Source: a virus
Direction: 5' to 3' (one strand)
DNA length: 32,268 bases
Virus record (IMG/VR): IMGVR_UViG_3300027869_000013
Coordinates: 1 to 32,268 of that record
Part shown: piece by piece, positions 6,329 to 13,058 of the stretch
Layout: each line of letters opens with the position of its first letter
Position numbering within the stretch: the stretch's first letter is position 1
Translations under genes and position numbers: made by a program
Notes under the pieces: model-generated
The model's database searches: none
What the model was told of the DNA's origin: nothing
The model's input: the letters and a program-made list of their open reading frames with translations, nothing else

Positions 6329-7008
6329 TTGAAGTCGAAGACCTCCTGCGACAGTCTGTTGGCAGCGATCTCGCAGTACTTCTCTTCGATCTCTATGCCG
6401 ATGGCGCGGCGCGCTAGTTGTTTTGCCGCGGCCAGCGTAGTTCCCGTGCCTGCAAATGGGTCAAGAATGGTCTGTCCGGGAAGGCTGGCGGTTTCGACTA
6501 CCCATGTCATGAACTCAATCGGCTTCTGGCATGGGTGCTCGTAGGATTCGCCCGTGACGTGCATTCCGGGGTGATAGATGGCCCGGGCAGTCGGGCGCGC
6601 CCCTAGCCCCTCCTGCATGAATGGCGACGTACCATAGAAGGCAACCGGATGGAAGCAGCCAAATCCCCATGCGCTCCTGCCAGCTCCGTTTGGGCAGACA
6701 ATCCCGCCAATATCGGTCGCCGGCGGGTATTCGTGCAGTCGCCTAGTCCCGGTGAAAATTGCTGCCCTCTTGCACAGGCCTAACGCCAAACCAACCCCGG
6801 ATAGCACAACATCTCGGAAATAAGCTTCCGTGTCGTCGTAGACTTCCAGGTCGCCGCGCCGATCGGAATGCTTCGTCATCTTGCCGGCAAATTCAACCCC
6901 GTATGGTGGATCGGTAATCAGGCAATCGACCGCATCAAGTGCTGGCAGAATCTCTCTGCAGTCTCCGTGGTAGATCGTGATTCCGGCATGTTCGTAATAG
7001 GGCTTCAT
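6325..7008 (-). CDS. DNA N4/N6 (amino) methyltransferase
   Basis: 227 residues. The catalytic DPPY motif is at 33-36 and the SAM-binding DPFAGTGTT motif at 183-191, the permuted order of the beta group of DNA amino-methyltransferases; GIEIEEKYCEIA (204-215) is the following SAM-pocket strand. HPCQKPIEFM before motif I is typical of the family. It would methylate adenine N6 or cytosine N4 in a short DNA target. No restriction partner is adjacent, so protection of phage DNA from host restriction or a regulatory mark is likely. A GC-rich hairpin at 7020-7050 lies just upstream of the start and may limit its translation. The target sequence cannot be read from the protein. Confidence 0.9.
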   Translation of the reverse strand: MKPYYEHAGITIYHGDCREILPALDAVDCLITDPPYGVEFAGKMTKHSDRRGDLEVYDDTEAYFRDVVLSGVGLALGLCKRAAIFTGTRRLHEYPPATDIGGIVCPNGAGRSAWGFGCFHPVAFYGTSPFMQEGLGARPTARAIYHPGMHVTGESYEHPCQKPIEFMTWVVETASLPGQTILDPFAGTGTTLAAAKQLARRAIGIEIEEKYCEIAANRLSQEVFDFK

Positions 7009-7019
7009 AGGCTTTTTAT

Positions 7020-7050
7020 CCGGGGCAGTCCGACCCTGGAACCGCCCCGG
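7020..7050 (-). promoter_or_regulatory. Intercistronic GC hairpin before methyltransferase
   Basis: CCGGGGC at 7020-7026 pairs with GCCCCGG at 7044-7050, with two further pairs inside. In the leftward mRNA the 3' arm ends 11 bases before the methyltransferase ATG and holds the only purine-rich ribosome-site candidate (GGAT). It is not followed by a T-run, so translational control is more likely than termination. Confidence 0.45.
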
Positions 7051-7053
7051 TGT

Positions 7054-7239
7054 TCACTCTCCGAAACTCCGCAGAATTTCGTTACTTTTGCAGCGCCGGC
7101 CCTCCTTTCGTGTGGATTCAACCAACACTTCGGAGAGCGTGATCCACTCATCCTGTATGTCTTTCCAGTACAACTCGCGCTCACAGAGAGCTTGCCAAGC
7201 TTCGTCTGGGATCAGCCTAGGCCGTGGATTGGTTTGCAT
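7054..7239 (-). CDS. Small hypothetical protein (61 aa)
   Basis: Start set at ATG 7239, with GGAG eight bases upstream; it overlaps the end of the preceding gene by 23 bases. The product begins MQTNPRPRLIPDEAWQALCE and is a charged helical peptide with a Cys and a basic C-terminus. The longer frame to 7323 is rejected as it lies fully inside the neighbour. No family is recognised. Confidence 0.5.
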   Translation of the reverse strand: MQTNPRPRLIPDEAWQALCERELYWKDIQDEWITLSEVLVESTRKEGRRCKSNEILRSFGE

Positions 7240-7828
7240 TCGGGCGCTCCGTTCTTGGCGACTTGCGCTCAATGCCATCAATTTTCTTGTCCAACTCGTC
7301 CAGCAACTGAGTCTGTTCGGCAAGGGTCATAGGCCTGCCTAATTGGGCTCGCTTGGCTTTGTGCATCCTCCACAGAGCCTTTACGTCGCCGGTGCCGTAC
7401 TGACGTTCACCAGGGCGATCGTCTACGACCGGTCCTTTGCCTTCAACGTGTGGGCACTTTCTCACCGCTCCCAGATCCTGGTCGATTGGGTTGCCTGAGA
7501 TCGTGCGGCCCTCAAATGCTCGAATGAACCCGGTAGGATGACAGAGGGTACAGGTCTGCATCTGGGACGCTGGAATGGGTATTAATTCGCGGATCTTGGC
7601 GATCGTCGGCACGAAGTCCGGGATGTAATCAATTGATCTCTGAATTCCGGCGGCGGTCCTTCCAGATCCGAACTCCCCAACCATGCGATGGATAGCCTCG
7701 ATGTAAGTTCGCGCCTGGTCAGGGTTTTCCTTTGGTCGAAAATTCGAGTAAGCCCCCGCCAATTGCGTTACCATCCGGTCCGTAAAGGCCTTCAGAGATT
7801 CGGGATATTGCTTCACGATTCCCGTCAT
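7217..7828 (-). CDS. Helicase-loader-like replication protein (tentative)
   Basis: 203 residues from ATG 7828 (GGAG nine bases upstream); ATGs at 7852 and 7900 are weaker alternatives. Residues ~10-90 form a helical domain ending DYIPDFVPTIAKIRELIP, resembling the N-terminal fold of phage helicase loaders and inhibitors (G39P type), in which a F/V-P-T-x-x-x-I/L-R-x-L motif closes the domain. A Cys-x2-Cys-His pair (CTLCH) and a later RKCPH may bind zinc. The C-terminus is a charged helix. It follows and overlaps a DUF1376-like gene by at least 110 bases, a gene pair expected for replisome assembly. The assignment rests on motif style and context only. Confidence 0.5.
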   Translation of the reverse strand: MTGIVKQYPESLKAFTDRMVTQLAGAYSNFRPKENPDQARTYIEAIHRMVGEFGSGRTAAGIQRSIDYIPDFVPTIAKIRELIPIPASQMQTCTLCHPTGFIRAFEGRTISGNPIDQDLGAVRKCPHVEGKGPVVDDRPGERQYGTGDVKALWRMHKAKRAQLGRPMTLAEQTQLLDELDKKIDGIERKSPRTERPNANQSTA

Positions 7829-8504
7829 GTTTGGTTTCTCCGTTTGTGCCATTCTTAGGCGGATAAATATCTGTCCAACTGTTAGATACAGATTTTTCAA
7901 TCATTTGCACTACATCGAAGCCCTGTGCGCGATAGACAGTTAGATCCCTGACTTTGAGTTTGCGAGCATGATCCGTCATCGGTGCTTTTTTGCGGACACG
8001 CATTTCCTCGAATGCATCCCAAAGTTCCTTGGGAATCCAGTCTGGAAGCACAAATGGCGGGGGTTTTGCTCTTACTTTCTTTTTCTTGGAAGGTTTAGAT
8101 TCTGACTTACTAGAATCTAAATTAGTAGATAAACCTATATAGACGTTTTTGAGAGCATTATCGTTCTCATATGGTACCGATATGGTACCGTTCTGGGGAC
8201 GAGCAGCGTAATTCGCTCTCTTGTCGAAGGTTCGTTCCATGCCAGGATTCACCCATCGCTCACCTCGTAAAGTCCATGCGGCAAATATCTGTGGTCTAAC
8301 CCGCCTCCAGGTGTCATCTGAAGGGGAGCCTAGCCAGCGAGTAATTGCGGCCATGTCATTAGGAATAGTGCCGGGGGGATCTTCCTGCGTCGAAATGTTT
8401 AAGAGATGGACGTGCATACCTCTCGCATCCCAATCCATTGCGAGAACCTTGTTGTCGCCTAAGTACTGTTTAACGTTCCACTGAATACAGAGCGGCCTGG
8501 GCAA
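7719..8504 (-). CDS. DUF1376/YdaU-like replication initiation protein
   Basis: 261 residues from TTG 8504, with GAGG nine bases upstream. The N-terminal ~100 residues match the layout of the DUF1376/YdaU domain: a W-x-x-x-x-Y-L-x-D start, ARGMHVHLLNISTQEDPPGT, then a P-x-D-x-x-x-I-x-R-W-L-G segment and a WVNPGMER strand. The middle is a Lys/Ser-rich linker (KSESKPSKKKK), and a second helical region (PDWIPKELWDAFEEMRVRKK) precedes a SNSWTDIYP motif common at the end of phage replication proteins. Such proteins bind the phage origin and recruit a helicase loader. The C-terminal part is overprinted by the next gene. Confidence 0.6.
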   Translation of the reverse strand: MPRPLCIQWNVKQYLGDNKVLAMDWDARGMHVHLLNISTQEDPPGTIPNDMAAITRWLGSPSDDTWRRVRPQIFAAWTLRGERWVNPGMERTFDKRANYAARPQNGTISVPYENDNALKNVYIGLSTNLDSSKSESKPSKKKKVRAKPPPFVLPDWIPKELWDAFEEMRVRKKAPMTDHARKLKVRDLTVYRAQGFDVVQMIEKSVSNSWTDIYPPKNGTNGETKHDGNREAISRISEGLYGPDGNAIGGGLLEFSTKGKP

Positions 8505-8599
8505 CTAATCAAACCTCAAAGTGCCTACCTATTTCCCCTGAGACGGCCCTCCAAGACGAAGCACCCAGAGCTAGGCGCTTGGCCCGATGGAGAGCCGCT
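8505..8599. other. 95-base gap within leftward operon
   Basis: Between the exonuclease and the DUF1376-like gene. It holds only frames of about ten codons and a weak stem (AAGCACC/GGCGCTT with one mismatch, near 8557-8580). No promoter is convincing. Confidence 0.3.
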
Positions 8600-9319
8600 T
8601 CAGGGATTCACGGAGAGCGACCTCTGTGAATCTTGATTGGGCAGGGAAGCGGTCAATATGGCCGTCAGATCCCCGCCGTCTTGCAACCGCAAAAGCATGC
8701 GATCGACTTCGACTAAGAACTGTTCAACGGCCCGCTCCATCTCGCCGATCGCCTTGTCGTCCCAATGAAAGCGCCTAACGAACAAGCGGAGACGTTTGGG
8801 CAGCCGCGGATCGAAGGAAACGAAGTCAACCCACTTCCGCCCGGTGCAGGCCATCTCTGCCAGCAGTTGCGGCTTATACTCATCCGGGACCACGCCGGCT
8901 TCTACGTATTGCAGGTGAACCATGGTCGTTGGACACTTGATTTCAAGTAAGCCGTCCGGACCCACCAGTGCGTCAGGCGAGGCTCCGAACCGGGAGATGG
9001 CGTCATGGATGGCAAAACCGATAGGACGCGTTTCTAGGCCCGTTTCCATCTCATAAACCTCCCTTGCAAGAGGCTCGGTGAGGATTCCCCACTCCATCGC
9101 CTTAGTCAGCGGAGTTTCGGCGGACAAACCGGTGAGGCATTCGATGACAATCTCGTAGCGATACTTTTTACGATCACCTGTCTCGTCACCCTTTTTGCCG
9201 TTCTTGCTCTCTCGGGTAAGGAAGCTCATGACTTCCGCCACACGAGAGCCCGTGACCATTCCCACGCGCATCTTGAGCCAGTCGGCGGACTGTTGTTCCA
9301 AATCCTCAATGATTGGCAT
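8600..9319 (-). CDS. YqaJ-like (lambda exonuclease family) recombination nuclease
   Basis: 239 residues from ATG 9319, with AAGGAG five bases upstream; the ATG overlaps the preceding TGA by one base (TGATG). A GTG three bases earlier is also possible. The PD-(D/E)xK core is clear: Asp116 in FGASPDALVG, then Glu126-x-Lys128 in LLEIKCPT. The N-terminal EQQSADWLKMRVGMVTGSR and Glu in GILTEPLAREVYE are the other family hallmarks. These enzymes resect one DNA strand 5' to 3', leaving 3' single strands for the annealing protein encoded just upstream. Together they form a classic phage exonuclease/annealase pair. Confidence 0.9.
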   Translation of the reverse strand: MPIIEDLEQQSADWLKMRVGMVTGSRVAEVMSFLTRESKNGKKGDETGDRKKYRYEIVIECLTGLSAETPLTKAMEWGILTEPLAREVYEMETGLETRPIGFAIHDAISRFGASPDALVGPDGLLEIKCPTTMVHLQYVEAGVVPDEYKPQLLAEMACTGRKWVDFVSFDPRLPKRLRLFVRRFHWDDKAIGEMERAVEQFLVEVDRMLLRLQDGGDLTAILTASLPNQDSQRSLSVNP

Positions 9320-10047
9320 CACAGCTCCTTGGCGCGGGCATTCTTCGCAGTCACCAGCGCCCGCAACGCGGTCGGATTGGTTTCAAACATCCGATAGGCA
9401 TCCTGAAACAGGCTCTTGAGTTCGTCCTTGTTGCGAGCACTGCCAAGCCAGTCAATGCGCTCCTGGAGTTCGCCATTCGTGCCGGCGTCCTGCGCGTCAT
9501 TGTCCTGATTGGCGGCAGCGAGGCCCGTAGCCGCCAACAGCGTGTAGCGCTCCAGATATGTCACCGTCGAACCGATCGCCTGAATCGAGTTCTTGCTGCC
9601 CGATGTATCGGGCGAGCCATACAGCGTGGTTTCTTCGCTGTGGCCCATATCGTGAGTCAGGATGCAGGTCACTTTGATGGAATCCTTGTCCTGATCGACC
9701 TTCCAGCGATGCGAGATGCCATGCTCACTCAGGCCCTTGGTCACGGCCTCGCAAACATGGTCTAACGTGGCATGGCTGTAACTCGTCGCCCGATCCCCGG
9801 AGCCATAAGTGACCGTCTTGTTCTTCGTGATCGACGGGGGATTGGTCTTAAAAGCATTCATGGCCTCTACGAACTTCTTGCGAGCCTCGTTCTTCTCCCA
9901 ACGCTCTTGTAGGTCCATCAACTTCGCCAGCTCGTCAATCGTCGCGCCCCGAGTGACAGCTACGGCCAGCATTTCCATGGGCGTTTTCGGACTGACTTGC
10001 AAAGCTTCATTAATGGGTAAATCGGATTGTGCTTCAATCGTTTTCAT
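9319..10047 (-). CDS. erf: ERF-family single-strand DNA annealing protein
   Basis: 242 residues from ATG 10047 with AGGAG seven bases upstream. The region 45-175 is the ERF domain: KFVEAMNAFKTNPPSITKNK, YSHATLDHVCEAV, then the conserved segment around 154-172 with Q-A-I-G-S and TYLERYTL, followed by a Gly/Ala/Asp-rich loop. ERF proteins (P22 Erf is the type) form rings that anneal complementary single strands. The C-terminal ~50 residues are helical and variable, as usual. Its exonuclease partner follows with a one-base overlap, so the two are almost certainly made together for phage recombination and concatemer formation. Confidence 0.9.
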   Translation of the reverse strand: MKTIEAQSDLPINEALQVSPKTPMEMLAVAVTRGATIDELAKLMDLQERWEKNEARKKFVEAMNAFKTNPPSITKNKTVTYGSGDRATSYSHATLDHVCEAVTKGLSEHGISHRWKVDQDKDSIKVTCILTHDMGHSEETTLYGSPDTSGSKNSIQAIGSTVTYLERYTLLAATGLAAANQDNDAQDAGTNGELQERIDWLGSARNKDELKSLFQDAYRMFETNPTALRALVTAKNARAKEL

Positions 10048-10057
10048 CGTCGCTCTC

Positions 10058-10231
10058 CTAGTTGACTCTCTCTAACTTCAAACCTTTGCCACTGCACTTC
10101 GGCCAGAACTGGGCCACCAATAAATAGCCAATCTCAAAGGCGCTGATCTCGCGACACTTGCCACACGTCAAGCAACTCAACTGGAAGGGCTCGACTGGGC
10201 GTTCGCGTTTGGGAACAAGGGCCAAGGTCAT
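10058..10231 (-). CDS. Small zinc-knuckle protein (57 aa)
   Basis: Start set at ATG 10231, which overlaps the TGA of the preceding micro-ORF (ATGA) and has AAGGG nine bases upstream; ATG 10237 is also possible. The motif LSCLTCGKC and a later PKCSGKG give four Cys, suggesting one zinc ribbon. It directly precedes the ERF gene. No function is recognised. Confidence 0.55.
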   Translation of the reverse strand: MTLALVPKRERPVEPFQLSCLTCGKCREISAFEIGYLLVAQFWPKCSGKGLKLERVN

Positions 10232-10323
10232 CGCCATAATCCCTTCCACAACACGCGCATCAACGCTAACCACAAAGGAAACCCAACCATCACGAACACC
10301 GTCAATCCAATCGGATCATTCAT
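10228..10323 (-). CDS. Tiny membrane protein (31 aa)
   Basis: Frame from ATG 10323 (overlapping the previous TGA as ATGA) to TGA 10228-10230; an ATG two codons earlier (10329) is possible. After MNDPIG it is almost wholly one membrane helix (LTVFVMVGFPLWLALMRVLW) ended by a basic KGLWR. It is coupled on both sides to other short frames. It is too short for homology claims; the hydrophobic run and junctions support it. Confidence 0.45.
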   Translation of the reverse strand: MNDPIGLTVFVMVGFPLWLALMRVLWKGLWR

Positions 10324-10391
10324 CGCCATAAGAGCAACACCCATAAAAGCGCCTGAGAAACACTCGCCAGAACCAAGTAGAGGTATTTCAT
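10320..10391 (-). CDS. Tiny membrane peptide (23 aa)
   Basis: ATG 10391 overlaps the stop of the preceding gene (ATGA) and its own TGA overlaps the next ATG. The product begins MKYLYLVLASVSQALLWVLL and is a single hydrophobic helix with Lys at one end and Arg at the other. It could be a membrane micro-peptide or only a linker frame for coupling. Confidence 0.35.
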   Translation of the reverse strand: MKYLYLVLASVSQALLWVLLLWR

Positions 10392-10564
10392 TGCGTTACC
10401 CACCACGTGCATATCCCGACAATCAAAGCGAAGTAGGCTATCCATCCGGCGGCCATCCACCAGGGCATGGGAATCTCGGCAGTCTGCCATTCCCGTTTCT
10501 GGGCTAACTGCTCCGCTTCCCACTTACGCCAGTAATCTTGGTTATGTGTCAATTGGAACTCCAT
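10388..10564 (-). CDS. Small membrane protein (58 aa)
   Basis: Starts at ATG 10564, directly after the upstream TAA (TAAATG). The N-terminal ~30 residues are a charged helix (YWRKWEAEQLAQKREWQ); residues ~36-56 are one Trp-rich membrane helix (WMAAGWIAYFALIVGICTWW). This is a cytoplasmic-helix plus membrane-anchor layout, as in spanin-like or inhibitor microproteins. The longer frame 10320-10523 on this strand is a shadow. Confidence 0.5.
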   Translation of the reverse strand: MEFQLTHNQDYWRKWEAEQLAQKREWQTAEIPMPWWMAAGWIAYFALIVGICTWWVTQ

Positions 10565-11131
10565 TTAGCAACTGCAAGTAAAGAACGAGCCCCTCACTTC
10601 GGGCGCAACCGGAGTTCCAGTGACGGTTTCGTAGTGAAGCCAGAATTCATCTGGAACGCTCATGCCTTCAAACCTGCCACCCTCACACCAATAATCCGTA
10701 CCTTCACTTTCGACCCAATACTTGGCGTGCTCCATGAGGGTGTCATAATGCTCCGGGATAGATGCCGCGTAATCCCTAAGCCATTTTTCCGAAGAACTAA
10801 GAGGTGAAATACCGCCGCTCACCTCTTCTGGGAAACTGGGATGAGTCCACACATGACGGAGTGAAGTGATCTGGCGCGGATAAACTACTAACCAAAATCG
10901 CTGGCCTTTACGGACTAAGCCCTTAAGAAATGGATCGACAATGCCAACAGGGTTATCGCACGAGCCGACGCCGCCCTCAACGAACCCGACATCATCGCCG
11001 GGACGTAATTGGTGAGCTGCTACGGCAGGTTCCACAGCTAAATGAATGGCGTCACGCTTTTCTTGGTCACCGATAATGGTTCCAAGTGTTTCTAGCGCAT
11101 CGGTGCTAACTAATCTCTTATCCTTGCTCAT
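10565..11131 (-). CDS. Conserved phage protein of unknown function
   Basis: 188 residues from ATG 11131 with GAGGAA about five bases upstream. The N-terminus is a helix (DALETLGTIIGDQEKRDAIH); the centre reads HQLRPGDDVGFVEG followed by NPVGIVDPFLK and RKGQRFWLVVYPRQI. The end contains a Trp/Tyr-rich stretch and a FFTCSC terminus. The wording of the central segment recalls proteins seen in many environmental phages, usually near replication genes, but I know no function. It begins a coupled run that includes the micro-membrane genes. Confidence 0.65.
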   Translation of the reverse strand: MSKDKRLVSTDALETLGTIIGDQEKRDAIHLAVEPAVAAHQLRPGDDVGFVEGGVGSCDNPVGIVDPFLKGLVRKGQRFWLVVYPRQITSLRHVWTHPSFPEEVSGGISPLSSSEKWLRDYAASIPEHYDTLMEHAKYWVESEGTDYWCEGGRFEGMSVPDEFWLHYETVTGTPVAPEVRGSFFTCSC

Positions 11132-11147
11132 AAAAGTTCCTCAGTCT

Positions 11148-11172
11148 GGAGGCCGAATCCCCATGATTCAGG
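11148..11172. other. Possible hairpin in 89-base intergenic gap
   Basis: GGCC-GAATC at about 11150-11158 can pair with GATTC-A-GGCC at about 11164-11173, with one bulged base, around a five-base loop. It lies between the 11221 and 10565 genes (gap 11132-11220), which otherwise has no open frame. No T-run follows, so its role is unclear. Confidence 0.25.
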
Positions 11173-11220
11173 CCCCCAATCCTGCTCCGCTATCCATGGG
11201 GGAGGGCGCTTACGCGGAGA

Positions 11221-11550
11221 TCAATCTGCTCCAATTTGAGCGATTTCGGAGTCACTCATGAGTGGTTCGCATTCCCATTTTTCCTCTTGGACCTTGACGC
11301 AAACTGTGTTGCGCTGAACACGTGCCCAGAGTTCAAGAGGGGCTCCTGTCGTGCGAATTTCCACCTCCGATCCGTCGTAAATCTTTTCCAGCGAGCCCAG
11401 CGATCTAGCCGCAGAGATGAATTTTTCTTTCTCGCCCCGATAGTTACCGAGGTAAAGGGAATGTTCCTTGTTTAGCGTCTCGAACTCGGGACGTGTAAGC
11501 ATCCAATTGCCGAGTTCAATAAGTTGCTGAGCTAACGCGTGGGATTTCAT
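11221..11550 (-). CDS. Hypothetical protein (109 aa)
   Basis: Starts at ATG 11550; GGAGC lies 11 bases upstream, a slightly long spacing. Residues 1-50 are helical (MKSHALAQQLIELGNWML) and end in YRGEKEKFISAARSLGS; residues 60-95 look like beta strands (EVEIRTTGAPLELWARV). No catalytic motif is seen and no family is recognised. It follows the zinc-finger gene by 15 bases. Confidence 0.6.
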   Translation of the reverse strand: MKSHALAQQLIELGNWMLTRPEFETLNKEHSLYLGNYRGEKEKFISAARSLGSLEKIYDGSEVEIRTTGAPLELWARVQRNTVCVKVQEEKWECEPLMSDSEIAQIGAD

Positions 11551-11565
11551 GGTAAAATGTGCTCC

Positions 11566-11748
11566 TTAGTACTTGAATTGGTACGGGTTATCGCCAGAGC
11601 CGCAGGTATGATCCTTGCGGCATTTGGCACATACAAACTTGTGACAGTTGCGGCAGGCAATGAGCGTCTGAGGCGACTCGCAACCAATACAAACCAAACG
11701 CTGCTCGACCATATGGAGTAAGTCGGTGATAGTCAGGCCTGTATTCAT
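11566..11748 (-). CDS. B-box/ribbon-like zinc-finger protein (60 aa)
   Basis: ATG 11748 overlaps the upstream TGA (ATGA). Ligand pattern: CIGC, then CRNC, CAKC, His and a final Cys (RKDHTC), enough for two interleaved zinc sites like a B-box or small treble clef. A short N-terminal helix (LTITDLLHMVEQRL) precedes it. It is probably a protein- or nucleic-acid-binding adapter. It is one of several zinc microproteins in this operon. Confidence 0.6.
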   Translation of the reverse strand: MNTGLTITDLLHMVEQRLVCIGCESPQTLIACRNCHKFVCAKCRKDHTCGSGDNPYQFKY

Positions 11749-12578
11749 GCGACACCCGCCTTCTTTGCGAGAACGGACTCTGGTAACTTTTTGGGCGGAA
11801 GCTTCCCCGACACACTCCCGCCCATAGCCGCCTGCTCATTTACGATCTGTAGGGAAGCGCTGCAAGCGGCAAACTCTTGACTAAGCAACGACTTGCGTTT
11901 CTCGGTCATCGCTTCAAAGACTTGATTGGGGTGTAATCCAAGAACCTGGTAGGTGGCCGCTACGTGAGGTTGTGCATAGCCTCGGAATGCGTATAAGCAC
12001 GTAAGCCACGAGATTCTGAGATCGTCGCGGAGCCAAACATCGGACTCGCCCATCTCCTCTTGCGAGAGGTAGAACAGGACGGACTCTACGTGCTGATTGC
12101 CGGACACTAAAAGCCAGAGCAGGTCAAGCAACAGGGTTTCCCGCTCCGAGCACGCCGCCAAATCCCCGGCGTACTTAATCAACTGCCGCGATAGTTCCGA
12201 GAGCACACAGGCGTCTGTAACGAATCTGGAACAATGAGTAATCTTTCCTCGTGAGGAAACCTTAGATTTAGCGGGACTTGCACTGGCGTTGGTGCAAGGA
12301 GTGACGAAGTTGCGGCTGTCCGGATTCACAGAATCCAAACAAGATGGCGCACTTTGGCGCTTGGGCATGGGGAGGATCTGTCCTTTCAGAGCAAGACCCG
12401 AAAGGAATGGGAGGCCAGAGGTCCAGTGTCGAGCCGTCAAGTCTGCTGTATTTTTCTGGAGGGACGAAGAGAGAGCGAAAGGCCGATTATGGCTCTCGAA
12501 AACGCCTGTCAAATCGCCAGCTTCTGATAACAGGTACATCGTCAATTTGACAGAATCGAGTTGGGCGCTGAGAGCCAT
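11745..12578 (-). CDS. Hypothetical protein (up to 277 aa, start uncertain)
   Basis: The frame runs from ATG 12578, 11 bases after the RHH gene stop, to TGA 11745, but that ATG has no Shine-Dalgarno. The N-terminal ~110 residues are Ser/Pro/Ala-rich with scattered Cys and look low in structure. From about residue 120 the protein is clearly helical (LSELSRQLIKYAGDLAACSE, LLDLLWLLVSGNQHVESVL), then WLTCLYAFRGYAQPHV and a Lys-rich end. A shorter protein starting further in is possible. No family is recognised. Confidence 0.5.
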   Translation of the reverse strand: MALSAQLDSVKLTMYLLSEAGDLTGVFESHNRPFALSSSLQKNTADLTARHWTSGLPFLSGLALKGQILPMPKRQSAPSCLDSVNPDSRNFVTPCTNASASPAKSKVSSRGKITHCSRFVTDACVLSELSRQLIKYAGDLAACSERETLLLDLLWLLVSGNQHVESVLFYLSQEEMGESDVWLRDDLRISWLTCLYAFRGYAQPHVAATYQVLGLHPNQVFEAMTEKRKSLLSQEFAACSASLQIVNEQAAMGGSVSGKLPPKKLPESVLAKKAGVA

Positions 12579-12589
12579 GGGAATCTTTT

Positions 12590-12790
12590 TTAAGCGGTAG
12601 CGAACTCCTGTGGCGGAGTTGAGTCTGGGACTGGCGAAACAGGTTTAATCGGGGGCTGGATGCGATCCTCAACCGTGCGGAGAATGAATTCGTTTAGGGT
12701 CATCCGCGCAATTTTGGCCGCCCTTTTGAAGTCAAGCGCCTGCTTCTTAGTGCGAAACCGGAGATTGAATTGTGGTCTAGTGCTGGGCAC
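12590..12790 (-). CDS. Ribbon-helix-helix (Arc/CopG-like) DNA-binding protein
   Basis: Start placed at GTG 12790 because a near-consensus promoter (12798-12826) ends just before it; the longer frame from TTG 12883 would encode the promoter itself and has no ribosome site. The 66-residue product has a beta strand FNLRFRTKKQALDF followed by two helices (KRAAKIARM; TLNEFILRTVEDRI), the standard RHH layout in which the strand pairs in a dimer to read the DNA major groove. The C-terminus is Pro-rich and disordered. As first gene of the leftward operon it is a natural candidate for its autoregulator. The start is nearly or fully leaderless. Confidence 0.6.
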   Translation of the reverse strand: MPSTRPQFNLRFRTKKQALDFKRAAKIARMTLNEFILRTVEDRIQPPIKPVSPVPDSTPPQEFATA

Positions 12791-12797
12791 GGTGGGT

Positions 12798-12826
12798 ATT
12801 ATGGTGGCCCCACTTGTATATGTCAA
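12798..12826 (-). promoter_or_regulatory. Main leftward early promoter
   Basis: On the minus strand, TTGACA at 12826-12821, a 17-base spacer, then CATAAT at 12803-12798 (11 of 12 consensus positions). Transcription would start near 12791, right at the GTG of the RHH gene, and can feed the whole operon down to 1937. Confidence 0.75.
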
Positions 12827-12900
12827 GACAATTCTGTACGCTTTATTAGCCACGCCCTCAAGCACTTGTGGGTAATGGCCCAAAAGTAATCAACTTTTTC

Positions 12901-12928
12901 TTGCAGTATTTGGCAGTTCTGCTATAGA
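12901..12928 (+). promoter_or_regulatory. Putative rightward promoter (extended -10)
   Basis: TTGCAG at 12901-12906, a 16-base spacer and TGC-TATAGA ending at 12928, i.e. a weak -35 with an extended -10 (TGN). It would give a leader of about 120 bases before the 13059 gene. Confidence 0.4.
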
Positions 12929-12932
12929 GAGG

Positions 12933-13032
12933 CGTATCGATTCATTACGTTGCCGCTGAGGGTGGGTGCGTTGAACTTCAGGGAAGTCTGCGCACCCCAA
13001 ATTAAACGTATCGTTCCGTATTGAACGGTTCA
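12933..13032. promoter_or_regulatory. Control region with paired repeats
   Basis: CGTATCG followed by (A)TTC occurs at 12933-12943 and again at 13007-13016. Palindromes TGAAC/TTCA occur at 12972-12980 and TGAAC-G-GTTCA at 13022-13032. Two spaced copies of two motifs between divergent operons look like regulator-binding sites. Confidence 0.4.
12964..12997 (+). promoter_or_regulatory. Leader RNA stem-loop
   Basis: GGGTGCG at 12964-12970 pairs with CGCACCC at 12991-12997; inside, ACTTC (12975-12979) pairs with GAAGT (12983-12987) around the loop AGG. It would form in the 5' leader of the rightward transcript. No T-run follows, so it is not a simple terminator. Confidence 0.4.
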
Positions 13033-13058
13033 GACATCAGGGCCCACTATTCCCAAAA

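Noticed and set aside
6325-7008. Restriction-modification system
   Set aside because: No restriction endonuclease is adjacent; the HNH-like gene nearby fits a phage recombination nuclease better, so a lone methyltransferase is called.
12289-12600. 103-residue plus-strand frame across the leftward operon start
   Set aside because: It is antisense to the leftward operon and no promoter or ribosome site supports it; kept in mind because the leftward protein's N-terminus is weak.
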